From contig WTPW01000852.1 of the NCBI GenBank assembly GCA_009809945.1, positions 55,098-119,097 of the forward strand: DNA of 64,000 nucleotides, given 5' to 3'. Shown piece by piece: positions 21,028-31,149 of the stretch. This stretch comes from Gigaspora margarita. Taxonomy: Eukaryota > Glomeromycota > Glomeromycetes > Diversisporales > Gigasporaceae. The translations under genes were made by a program, and so were the position numbers. Under the pieces are notes generated by a model. It searched no databases and was not told where the DNA came from. It was given only the letters and a program-made list of their open reading frames with translations. Each line of letters begins with the position of its first letter. The stretch's first letter is position 1.

Positions 21028-21142
21028 AATAAAATAATAGTATAAAATTGTATATGGGTGCTGGTACGAAATTCCTTATCTGTTACTTATAAAATATTTT
21101 TGTTCAATTTGAAAATTAATATGTACTAGACATATATAAAAA
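21028..21142. promoter_or_regulatory. Divergent intergenic region at right end
   Basis: Lies between the polymerase start (minus strand) and the outward Cys-rich gene (plus strand). Most of it (from 21048) is the right terminal repeat and matches the left divergent region, so one repeat-encoded promoter may serve both ends. Confidence 0.35.
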
Positions 21143-21641
21143 ATGCAATTAGGTGAATATATATGCGATTTCCTTTTATATACTGGTGAGATATGCAGAC
21201 GATCATGTATGAAACCTGAAGGATGTTGGCTTCATAAAAATGCAATCAAATGCTTTCCTTGTACTGATTGTGGTAAACCTACTTGTTCTGAAAGTAGACG
21301 ATGTCCAGATCATACTAGAAGCTATTATGTTGGTAAACATTATCAAAAGTATTATAAAAGGAAAATAGATACTTGATTTTTGGTACCTTGATTTATATAT
21401 AGGTGAATAGTTTATAATCTCAGGTTTGACGATGTGATCATTTTTTTGTCGTCATCCAATTTGATTATAAAATATAAAAATAGTGAGATCTAGCTATATA
21501 ATTTTTGGTACCCTAGTTTTTATATAGGTAGTAAAGTGTTGTTATAGAATATAGGCTTCTTGAGCGATCAAAAAAGCAAAATGAATACTTTGGTACCCAG
21601 GGTACTGAAAAATTGACCCAGAACTCCTAAAAATACCTACT
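21048..21641. repeat. Right terminal inverted repeat
   Basis: Reverse complement of 2732-3324 with scattered differences. Outer end CCTACT, followed by GTTCT (21642-21646), which equals the five bases before the left end. Confidence 0.85.
21143..21376 (+). CDS. Small Cys-rich protein inside right terminal repeat
   Basis: 77 aa, the counterpart of 2997-3230 and also directed outward. All eight cysteines of the left copy are kept and a ninth appears (PTCSES instead of PTRSES, CGT to TGT). Other changes are Gly to Arg after the third Cys and Tyr to His. No stop or frameshift. Likely metal-binding; role unknown. Confidence 0.6.
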   Translation: MQLGEYICDFLLYTGEICRRSCMKPEGCWLHKNAIKCFPCTDCGKPTCSESRRCPDHTRSYYVGKHYQKYYKRKIDT

Positions 21642-21808
21642 GTTCTATAACCTATATAGTGGTTAGCCCAGTAGACATTTTCCCCTTTTAAAACTTCGTT
21701 TTTCTTTTTGCACAAGCTGTGGTGGCCAACACCTTGTGTTTACTTCTATTTTCCTTTTTTAAAGTATTGCACTTTTGAAATAGTCTTTTCTAACATACCT
21801 TTTCATAG

Positions 21809-22144
21809 ATGAAAAGAACAAGCAAAACCAAATCAGTCTCTTCTCAGTTGGTGGTGCTTCGAAACCGGGTGATAAACCTTGAAGAAGAAGCTTGAGAAAG
21901 AAATCCTCCACCAGATGATGTTTTGTGAAATAATCTGGTATAAGCAAGTAATTATGAACAATTAGTGATAAAGAGAAATCGATTACATACTTGAGTTAAA
22001 AATTTAGAGGAAATAAATTGGGAGTTAAGAAGAGGAATTAGAGAATTAGAAAAAGAAAATTGGGAATTAAGAAGGAGGATAGAAAGAAGTTGGTGGTATA
22101 TAATTTTGGGAATAATTTTGTATATAGTTTTAGTTTTTTTTTAA
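21809..22144 (+). pseudogene. Coiled-coil protein with C-terminal membrane anchor, four in-frame stops
   Basis: From ATG 21809 one frame keeps good coding character for 111 codons, although cut by stops at 21893 (TGA), 21926 (TGA), 21941 (TAA) and 21992 (TGA). A basic N-terminus leads into a long helix with heptad-like repeats (NWELRRGIRELEKENWEL), ending in Trp-Trp and a hydrophobic segment of about 18 residues (YIILGIILYIVLVFF) just before TAA 22142-22144. That is a tail-anchored or single-span design. All four stops are one C-to-T step from CGA or CAA. It lies in the LTR-element interior but on the opposite strand, so its owner is unclear. Family not recognised. Confidence 0.5.
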
Positions 22145-24384
22145 TTATTTGTAAATAAAATTTAAAATTTTTTCGATATTTTGTAAGTAATAAAATAATT
22201 TATAAAGTTTTAAGTTTCTAAAAAAAAATTAAATGTTAATTATAAAGTTTTAAATGTTCCCAAGATAAATAAGAAAGTCTTCATTTTCTGTATCTAAAAT
22301 TTTTAAGTGTAAAAATTTTGAATTTGTTAAAGTCTTTGTCTATTGTTAATTTTTTTTTTAATGTTCATTGAATGTCTAATCGTTAATTGTGTATCTTCAA
22401 AATACATAACGCGAGTAACTGTTAGTATAAATTTTTGTGGTTATGATACTTAGTTTCGATCACAACTTATATTATGTGTTTGGTCAGTCATAACTATAGC
22501 AAATAGTATAATCGCTACATTACACTGGAAGATCATGTGTAATTTAAATTAATAATTTTCTGATTTACACATGCTAAATTATTATTTCTTTTTTTTCTTT
22601 TTAGAATATAGATCTTAGAACCATCGTCATTTTTCAGAGTCGTCGTTAGTTTATGGAGTCGTAGTTCTAGGTGTATTCGTGGATAATAGTCGATGTCAGA
22701 TCTTTTGTCAGTTCACAGGTCTTTGTCTTTGACATTGTCAGTCTTTGGCGTTAGAGTTTTCTCAGTGTTAGTCTTTTTTTGCATTATCGTTTTCGTCATT
22801 GGTGTAAGTCAACATTATGAAGGTAGATACTGTTTCTAGTATTCATTGGCTCTAGGTGGTCCTTATTATAGTTTGACATAAATTTTCATCAAGTAGCTTC
22901 ATTCTTTAGGTGTCGTCATTGCGGCATTCTTCAGTATTCTTGTGGTTATAAGTTTTTGCAATTCGTGGAGCTCTGGTAGTTGAGTCTTTGTCGGTACCAT
23001 CTGGTCGTTTCTTTGTCTTTACTTCAGGGTCTTTAGTGAGTAGTTCTAATAACTCTTGGTCTTTCTTTTCTACGTTTTCAGTATATACAGGTTTCGACAT
23101 AGGCTTCTTCTCTCTTTTTTTTTATAGGTCTTGTTTCTCTATTGGTACAGATAGTCATTCAATTTTGTTGTCTGTTCCGTAGGTCCTGCAGCTTTTAGTT
23201 GGTCTTTGTCTTGTTTCTCCTTATGTCCTTGGTATGGTCTTGTTTTTCTGAGTCTAAAACCTGATAGTAATTTTGGATTAGTTGTTCGAAGAAGCATTCT
23301 TGGAGGAATCTCTTTAAGTCTGGACTGCGATGCTGGATATAGATTCCTTTCTTGACATGCTTTGTTGTAGGTCAGGTATGTTTTTTTTTTTTTGAATCTT
23401 TTTATTATTTTTTTTTAATTTAGGGTTGGGTTGGTAAGGTTGGAGATTTAATGTATTCAAATTTTTAATGGAGTTGGGTTGTGGTAATATTGGGGTTTGG
23501 ACGAAGTTGGAATTTTTGGGTTTAGGCAGATTCAAAGTGGACATAAAATGTGGAAAATTTGGGATTTGTGGATTCGGGGTTATGTGATATTGGGAGGATA
23601 GTAGGTCCAGGATTTAGATGGATTTGGTTTTAGTGGTTTATAAGAGATAAAGGTGTAGGGTTTGGGGGTTGTACTGTTAGGGGTTTCAAAGGGGTAGGTT
23701 TTGTGGGTTGTAAATAGAATCAGGTTAGGGTAAATGTATTAAATTAAATTAGATTAAGGGTAGCAATAAATAAAGAAATTGGCTCGCTATAGCATATATC
23801 AAATGTATTAATTCATTCAAGCATTCCTTGTCTCAATTCAGTTAGAATTGGCTTCCTTTAAACAAAATATAATATAATATTCTAAGCCTTTGCCTCAACT
23901 CAACAAGAGTTGGATCCAAAAATAGTCTACAAAATTCTGTATCTGAATAAACTACTGAGTCCTTCAAAGATAAAATAAAATGTCCATTATTATCCTAATT
24001 CAGAATAATTCAAAACCAGTTATCCAAAAAGAAGAGTCCATAAATAATTTTTAGGAGGGTTGAGAAAGTATTAATTTGTTTAAACAAGAAGTTTAGCTAT
24101 TACACTGCAAAGTTCAACTATTAGGGTCCATGTTTCAAGTGAAAAGCAATTGTTGTTTTCTTTTAAAAGGTCTAATATAAGCTTTACTATTCTATTCCAT
24201 TGTTGGCAAAGTTGTTGTTTCTTTTGTTCTTGTTGCTTTTGTTTTGAGAATCTTTTATTTTGCCTCTTTTTCCAAAAATAATATCCTTTCATTATTCTAC
24301 TTCTAAAGAAGAATACCATGTTGAAAATAATTTCTAAATGTTTCTAATAAATTTTTGATTATTTTTAATATTTCTGGCTGTTTT
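22145..24384 (-). other. LTR-element interior, right part; no intact gene
   Basis: Minus-strand frames of 60-80 codons (22906-23100, 23314-23544, 24080-24319) are hydrophilic, rich in Lys, Gln, Asp and Pro, and lie in the orientation of the LTR element near its primer-binding end. They could be shattered Gag remnants, but I recognise no domain. The stretch 22600-23750 has a higher G+T content on the plus strand than its surroundings. Confidence 0.4.
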
Positions 24385-24411
24385 TAATATTTCCGCCAGA
24401 AGGCACCAAAA
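24385..24411 (-). other. Primer-binding-site-like sequence
   Basis: Read on the minus strand, directly inside the right LTR, the sequence starts TTTTGGTGCCTTCTGG. TGG within a few bases of the LTR is the usual start of a tRNA-complementary primer site. The tRNA was not identified. Confidence 0.45.
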
Positions 24412-25010
24412 TGTTACAAGCGTTATAGCCTTCTTAATATAATATCTGCAACATAACACACAGTGAAGGGATCTTGTGAGGGTCAGAGAAGATGTGAAGC
24501 GGTGTGCAAGTGGAATATTACTTCACTAGAGCAGTTTGTTTATTTATTTATTAAAGAGCAAGAGAGTATTTATTTGGCAAAGATATATTTTATTTATTTA
24601 TGAGATAACATTCAAGATAGATAACTATTCCTAAACATTAGAGGGAGAAGAGAGGAATCTGAGTCTAAGCCTAAAAGCTAAAGCTAATATACAAGAAAGC
24701 AGAAAGCCAGGGTTTATATATCTTTTCATCATTAGCAGTAGAAATAGTAGAAACGGTAAAAATGGTAGAATAGTAAAAATAGTAGAAATGGTAGAAATAG
24801 TAGAAATGGTAGAAATAGTAGAAATGGTAGAAATGGTAGAAATGGTAGAAATGGTAGAAATGGTAGAAATGGTAGAAATGGTAACCATTTCATCTGTTCT
24901 TCTATTTAACTATTTATAATGACAATAATACAATAATAATAATATAATAAAATTAACTACGACAATAAAAATTGAAATAAGAAAATAATATTAAAACTCA
25001 TTCTATAACA
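24412..25010 (-). repeat. Right LTR (5' LTR in element orientation)
   Basis: 599 bp, TGTTACAAGC...TTCTATAACA, colinear with 801-1562. ACAG follows at 25011-25014. Confidence 0.8.
24739..24884. repeat. 9-bp minisatellite in right LTR
   Basis: About 16 units of GTAGAAATG, roughly half the number in the left LTR. The copy-number difference is the main length difference between the LTRs. Confidence 0.9.
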
Positions 25011-25501
25011 ACAGTAATTTATATAATACAGATTAATGCAAACTCAATTCTAACTACACATTATGTGTCAAATAGGTTTACAGCAGAATTTTTTATAGTT
25101 ATTCGCAATAATTCAATACAAGCTAACTCTTAACTTGTAATATAATTCTAATGCAACTAACTTACTCAACCACATAGAAAATAAAAAACAGTAGCAGTGC
25201 AAACTACCTCTAACTGATACCATGGCAGCTAAAATAGTATGTTTTTTAACAGGATTTTTATGGTTACTCATGGCAGAAATCATAATAATTTTAATTTTTT
25301 ACTGCAAATTAACTCAATCTTAATTATGTCTGTAGTCACCAAAATAGTGGGTAGGCTTTGCAACAGAATTCTTTACGAAGTAACTAATAACTTCAATGTA
25401 AACTAATTCAAACTTAACCTCATAGAAATCAAGGCAATTTTAATACAAACTAATTTAACTAAATTGTAGTTACAAGAATAGCAGTTAAGGGTTAATAAGT
25501 A
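25011..25501. repeat. Degenerate satellite-like repeat
   Basis: Diverged units on the order of 100-130 bp recur with the blocks CACCAAAATAG, CAGAATT and AGAAATCATAATAATTTTAA, interspersed with ACTAACTCAA-like stretches. Similar blocks occur at 690-800 and 25822-25920. No coding potential. Confidence 0.45.
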
Positions 25502-25819
25502 CTGTATATTGCTGAAAATAAGCTACCTCCGAAAATAAGCTACCTCTGATTTTTTTTCAAAAATCTTAAAATAGCTATTAGCAGTTGCTACATATAAAAG
25601 TCTAAATTTTACTAAGTAAACCTCAAAAGTGCCATTAAGTAAACTTGTTTAGCTCATCAAAATACACATACAATAAATATTTGGTGTCATTTGGACAACT
25701 TTTTATTAGTACGCTTTTCAATTTTTTCAAAAAACTCAATATTTCAAAAATAAGCTACCTCACATTTTTTTGTGTAATTTTTTGGCCAAAAAAGGTAGCT
25801 TATTTTTGGACACATACGG
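25502..25819. mobile_element. Mariner-like MITE, TA duplication
   Basis: 318 bp. The ends form an imperfect inverted repeat (left CTGTATATTGCTGAAAATAA, right CCGTATGTGTCCAAAAATAA when reversed), both followed by GCTACC, with TA on both sides (25500-25501, 25820-25821). It is inserted in the satellite-like repeat. A related AAAATTAAGCAC end occurs in the element at 51450-51628. Confidence 0.65.
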
Positions 25820-25821
25820 TA

Positions 25822-26340
25822 ACTCAGTAGAAATCATAAAAATTTTAATACAAGCTTATATAACTTTAAACTACATATAGTGGTCACCAAAATAGCAAAA
25901 AAGATTGTTTACCCTAACTATTTATGAAAATTATGACAATAAAAAATTTCAGTCTCATAGGTATGGACAAAAAACTAATATAGTATTTAAATCTGCTAAG
26001 TAAAGTGAGACCAAAATATAAAAATATAAGGCTAGCTTAAGACTGCCAAGTGAAGCAAGGCCAAAATACTAGCTGAAAGAACAAAATAAAAAAATGTAAG
26101 GATAGCTTAAAATAAGTCTATTATACATGTTATACTATAAATAGTTGATTTGGGTATAACTGCTAATTTGATTTTTAAATATCAGCTTAGTTAATTTATT
26201 AAATTTAAGTCAACTATAAACAATCTTGACTGTGCCATGTACTATTATGCCATCTACAAATCTAATTATATAGTTGGTTAATATTTGGCAGCAGAGCTGC
26301 TATATGATCATATGCTAGATATATTATTAATTTTTTAAAA
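25822..26340. other. AT-rich non-coding; end of satellite-like repeat
   Basis: Satellite-like blocks continue to about 25920, followed by unique AT-rich sequence. No gene seen. Confidence 0.4.
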
Positions 26341-26930
26341 AAAATTAAAACATTAATTGTCATCACATTAAATTAACTTTTAATTAAAAATAAAAAAAGG
26401 CAAAGAAATTTGATTTTTGTTCGTTATAAGGTAGTAATTTTTTATTCATCATTTCATGGCATATTAAATTAAAAAAAAAAAGTCAAGAAAAATTAATTTT
26501 TTTGTTCATAATAAGAGTAATTTTTTATTCATAATTTTATGGCATATTAAATTAAAAAAAAAAAGTCAAAAAAAAAAGATTTTTATTCATTATAAAATAG
26601 AATTTTATATTCGTCATTTATGCCATATTAAATTAAAAAAAAAAGTGTCAAAGAAAATTGACTTTTGTTCATCATAAGATAGTAATTTTTTATTCATCAT
26701 TTTACACCATATTAAATTAAAAAAAAAGTCAAAGAAAAATTGATTTTGTTCTTTATAAAATAGAATTTTTTATTTGTCATATCACGCCACATTAAATTAA
26801 AAAAAAAGTCAAAAAAAATTAATTTTTGTTTGTCATATCATGGCATATTAAATTAAAAAAAAAACAGTCAAAGAAATTGATTTTTTCGTCATGAGATAGT
26901 AATTATTTATTCATTATAATGATAATCTGA
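26341..26930. repeat. Tandem array of about 80-bp units
   Basis: Seven units, each with CATATTAAATTAAAAAAA, GTCAAAGAAA, TTGATTTTTGTTC and TTTTTATTCATCATTT. Copies start near 26363, 26464, 26547, 26625, 26709, 26790 and 26845. Units vary by small indels. Confidence 0.8.
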
Positions 26931-28739
26931 ATATTTCTCAACCGATCTATCAAACTCGTGATCTAATAAAATAAATCATGTGACTGCAAAAACTCAAGTT
27001 CCATTGGGTTCAGTTTCAAGCAAGTCAAACTGAGTTTCGGCAAGCAGGATAAAATTCCTATTTTTTATGCTGGACATAATTACCTATTCCCTATTTTATC
27101 TACTTATACCAAAGAAAGGATTTTGCAAAAATTAGTATAGTAAACATCACATTTAATGTTATACAAAAAACATGATCGTATAGTATTAGGATAGGAAAAG
27201 AGCACATTTTCTGGAACCTACTATATTGCATCATGCTATCATGCTAAGTATATATGTGCTAATGTGAACTTTAACAATCATAAACTAATAAAGTATAGCT
27301 TCAATTGATTGTTGATCAAACATAAACATAGTCGCTAACCAGATATCAAATACTGGTATGTGAACTTTTCATAGATCTCATAACCAGATTCTTCCCATAA
27401 AGAATTTTGTTACAACTTGATACACAATACTATATGTAGTTAAGGTTGATTTGGTACTATCATGATACAATTGCTAGAATTTGAATTGTGATAACATTCT
27501 TGATTATAATTTGCTTATCAATATTTTAGTCTTAACGTTTTTGATCACAGATTGTAAATCTAATCAAAAGCATAAAAGTATATAATGATGGGCAGATGTT
27601 GTCTGGATATAGAAAAAAGTACTACATATGCTCAGTGAAAGTGCAACATGCCTCTCAATATGCATTCACACCTTTGCTTCGCCTCATGCATAATCCAATA
27701 ATATGCAAAATTTTGCAGATGCACGCACCTTAATTTGCTATATAACTATACACTTTGTGAAATTTTCAATATCACTCCATTTCTGGTAAATGTAATTTGT
27801 TTTTTTTAAGATTTTTTTTTATAAAATTCTGACACATAATTTATTGCAGGATTTATTTTAATAAGTTTGCTAAAAAAAAAAAATAAAATCAATTGCAGTA
27901 ACTATAAATGAGCAACTTTAAAGTGCAGTTGTTCATCATAGTGATCTGATAAAAGTTATGATCTAAGTAACATTACTTAATGTCACCAGCCTGGTCTTCA
28001 ATAGATATATCTGCAAATTTGGATTTAAATCATTTACTTGACAATGAATAGTTGATAACACCATATCCTGTGCTTTTTTATTATATTTTATTTTCTTATT
28101 ATATACATTAATTTAGAGAATCCTAAAGCATTTTTCACATTAATTGGCTAAAGAACCTGGCTTACTAAATAAAATCTATCATGATTAAAAAAAATAATAA
28201 ATAAATCAAGAGTTACGACTACTTATAATATTTTCCAGAATTGTTTAAGTTGCTTTAATTGATTAAAATCTAAAATCACATTTGCACTATAATTTTGCGG
28301 ATAAAAATAGGCCATTTAACAATAATATTAAATGCAAATTTTAACAAACATTATCATTTTATTACTATAATTTGATTTTATAAATATATATACTATTTGT
28401 TGTACTAATAAAATGCTAATATATACAGTAGCAATATATTGGTATTACTTTATTATAATGGGTCAAAAATTACCAAAATTTTTAGATATTTAATAGTGTT
28501 GATAACAAAAGAATTTGTAACAAATTTAAAATTGTTAATTAAGTGCAGTATTAATAATGCACTTTATATTGTTTATTTTGCAAATATTATAGTAGTCTTA
28601 TATTGGTATTATATATTAATGCATTCGGGCCTCCAATATTACCTGAATGCATTAACTCTTGTATATAATTACATCATATATAAAAAAAGCAGTTAAAGTC
28701 ATGTTAAAGTCACATTACTCCCCTTTTTAAAAGTCCTAT
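26931..28739. other. Non-coding AT-rich region
   Basis: No gene or recognised element in 1.8 kb. The segment 28590-28645 (TAGTCTTATATTGGTATTAT with ACCTGAATGCATTA) recurs at 38140-38185, so at least this part is an interspersed repeat. An AAAAAAAGCAGTT block at 28682 pairs with GCTGCTTTTTTT at 31095. Confidence 0.4.
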
Positions 28740-31080
28740 ATGCAAAAAATCGTTTTTGATAGATCTGCAGTTGCTTTTTTGATAGGTCTAAAATGTGCCC
28801 CAAAATTGATTTATGTTCTTGATGCATTTATAGAATAGACTAATTAGAGGCTGTAACAATTTTTTAATATTTTGAGCGAAGCTATCTCAACAATCACTAG
28901 ACCAAATTTGATAATTTTTTTTATTTGAATTCTATAAATTCATAGAATTTAAATAAAAAATAATTCATTAAATTTTGGTCTGGTGGTAATAGAGATATCT
29001 TCGCTCAAAAGTGAAGAAAAATCAAAACGTCTATCTAAATTAAAGCTGTGCTAATTTTTTTAAAAAAAAACCTTGAGCGAAGTTATCTCTACAACCACTG
29101 GACCAAATTTGATAGTTTTTTTTTATTTTGATTCTATGAATCTCATAGAATTTAAATAAAAAAATTCATCAAATTTGGTCTAGTAGTAGTGGAGATATCT
29201 TCACTCAAAGTTAAAAAAACAAACCACCTATCAAAATTAAAGCTGTGCCAATTTTTTAAAAAACTTTGAGCGAAGCTATTCCATAAACACTGGACCAAAT
29301 TTGATAATTTTTTTTATTTAATCCTATGAATCCCATAGAATATAAATAAAAAAATTCATCGAATTTAGTCTGATGGTAGTGGATATATTTTCACTTAAAG
29401 TTAAAAAAAAAACAAAACACTATCAAAATTAAAGCTGTGCCAATTTTTTTTAAAAAAAACTTGAACGAAGCTATCTCTATAATCACTGGAAAAAATTTGA
29501 TAATTTTTTTATTTGAATTTTATGAATTCATAGAATTTAAATAAAAAATACTTCATCGAATTTGGTCTGGTGGGAGAGGAGATAGCTTCGCTCAAAGGTG
29601 AAGAAAAACCAAAACGTCTATCTCTAAATGCTAATTCTTTTAAAAATCTTTGAGTGAGTTATATCCACAATGACTAGACCAAATTTGATAATTTTTTTAT
29701 TTAAATTCTATGAATCTTATAGAATTTAAATAAAAAAAAACATCAAATTTGGTCTGGTGGTAGTGGAAATATCTTCACTCAAAGTTAAAAAAAACAAAAC
29801 ACCTATCAAAATTAAAGTTGTGCCAATTTTTTTAAAAAACTTTGAGTGAAGCTATCTTCATAACAACTGGACCAAATTTGATAATTTTTTTATTTGAATT
29901 CTATAAATCCCATAGAATTTAAATAAAAAAAATTCATAGAATTTAGTCTGGTGGTAGTGGAAATATTATCACTTAAAGTTAAAAAAAACAAAACACCTAT
30001 CAAAATTAAAGATGTGCCAATTTTTTAAAAAAAAAACTTGAACAAAGCTATCTCCATAACCACTGGACCAAATTTGATAATTTATTTTATTTGAATTCTA
30101 TGAATTTATAGAATTTAAATAAAAAATAATTCATCAAATAAAAATTGTCTGATATTAATGGAGATATCTTCATTCAAAGTTGAAGAAAAATCAAAATATC
30201 TATCTAAATTAAGGCTGCGCCAATTTTTTTAAAAAAAACTTTGAGCAAAGTTATTTCTACAACCACTAGACCAAATTTGATAATTTTTTTTATTTGAATT
30301 CTATGAATCCCATAGAATTTAAATAAAAAAAAACATCAAATTTGGTCTGGTGGTAGTGTATATATCTTCACTCAAAGTCAAAAAAAACAAAACACTATCA
30401 AAATTAAAGCTGCACCAATTTTTTTAAAAAACTTTGAGCGAAGCTATCTCCATAACCACTAAACCAAATTTAATAATTTTTTTTATTTGAATTCTATGAA
30501 TTCATAGAATTTAAATAAAAAATAATTCATCAAATTTGGTCTGGTGGGAGAGAGATAGCTTCGCTCAAATGTGAAGAAAAACCAAAATGTACATATAAAT
30601 GCCAATTCTTTTAAAAATCTTAGAGCGAAGTTATCTCCACTACCACTAGACCAAATTCAATGATTTTTTTTTAATTAAATTCTATGGGATTCATAGAATT
30701 CAAATAAAAAAATCATAAAATTTGGTCTAGTGGTTGTGGAGATAGCTTCACTCAAAGTTTTTTAAAAAAATTGGCACAGCTTTAATTTAGTTAGACGTTT
30801 TGATTTTTTTCAACTTTGAGCGAAGATATCTCCATTACCACATACCAAATTTGATGAATTATTTTTTATTTAAATTCTATGAATTCATAGAATTCAAATA
30901 AAAAAGAATCAAATTTGGCCCAGTGGTTGTTAAGATAGCTTTGCTCAAAATATTAAAAAATTGGTACAGCCTCTATTAGTCTATTCTATAAATGCATCAA
31001 GAACATAAATCAATTTGGGAGTATATTTTAGACCTATCAAAAAAGCAACCACAGATCTATCAAAAACAATACTTTTGCAT
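28740..31080. mobile_element. Fold-back element: terminal repeats around an array of about 12 palindromic units
   Basis: The ends are inverted repeats of at least 160 bp, starting ATGCAAAA and containing TTTTTGATAGATCTG and GATGCATTTATAGAATAGAC. Between them lie about 12 diverged units of roughly 190-200 bp. Each begins with GAGCGAAGCTATCTCC and CACTGGACCAAATTTGAT, passes through a palindrome centred on TCTATGAAT...CATAGAATTTAAAT, and returns with CAAATTTGGTCTGGTGG and GAGATATCTTCGCTCAAAG. The last units are inverted relative to the first. No protein is encoded. It resembles fold-back elements, which depend on a transposase supplied elsewhere. Confidence 0.75.
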
Positions 31081-31149
31081 CCTATATATAGTAGCTGCTT
31101 TTTTTAATGTAATATCTATGTATAAATAGTACTTTAAAACATGATTTTT

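Larger units (their letters stand above)
2732..21641. mobile_element. Polinton/Maverick-like element with Gag-protease region
   Basis: Terminal inverted repeats of about 590 bp begin AGTAGG and end CCTACT, flanked by GTTCT on both sides (2727-2731, 21642-21646). Polintons typically have AG-starting repeats and 5-6-bp duplications. Left to right it carries a Cys-rich gene (in the repeat), an unknown gene, integrase, a divergent Gag-like/protease region, a coiled-coil gene, an unknown 178-aa gene, a RING plus 248-aa gene pair, a second copy of that block, the type B DNA polymerase, and the second Cys-rich gene. Integrase plus protein-primed-type polymerase plus long inverted repeats is diagnostic of the class. 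I found no jelly-roll capsid, FtsK-like ATPase or Ulp1-like protease. Polymerase and Gag frames are broken, so this copy could not replicate alone. Confidence 0.85.
801..25010 (-). mobile_element. LTR retroelement, minus strand, interrupted by the Polinton-like element
   Basis: Two direct repeats with retroviral-type ends (TGTTA...TAACA; the left copy has TATTA) bracket 22.8 kb. ACAG occurs directly outside both ends (797-800 and 25011-25014), as expected of a target duplication. Orientation comes from the edges of the internal region. A purine-rich tract read on the minus strand adjoins the left LTR (1563-1576), and a TTTTGGTGCC primer-binding-like sequence read on the minus strand adjoins the right LTR (24385-24411). 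Subtracting the nested element leaves about 3.9 kb of interior. I recognise no reverse transcriptase, RNase H or integrase belonging to it, so it is non-autonomous or badly decayed. Confidence 0.75.

Noticed and set aside
28439-28696. 85-aa hydrophobic plus-strand frame
   Set aside because: AT-rich sequence overlapping an interspersed repeat (28590-28645); no recognisable domain.
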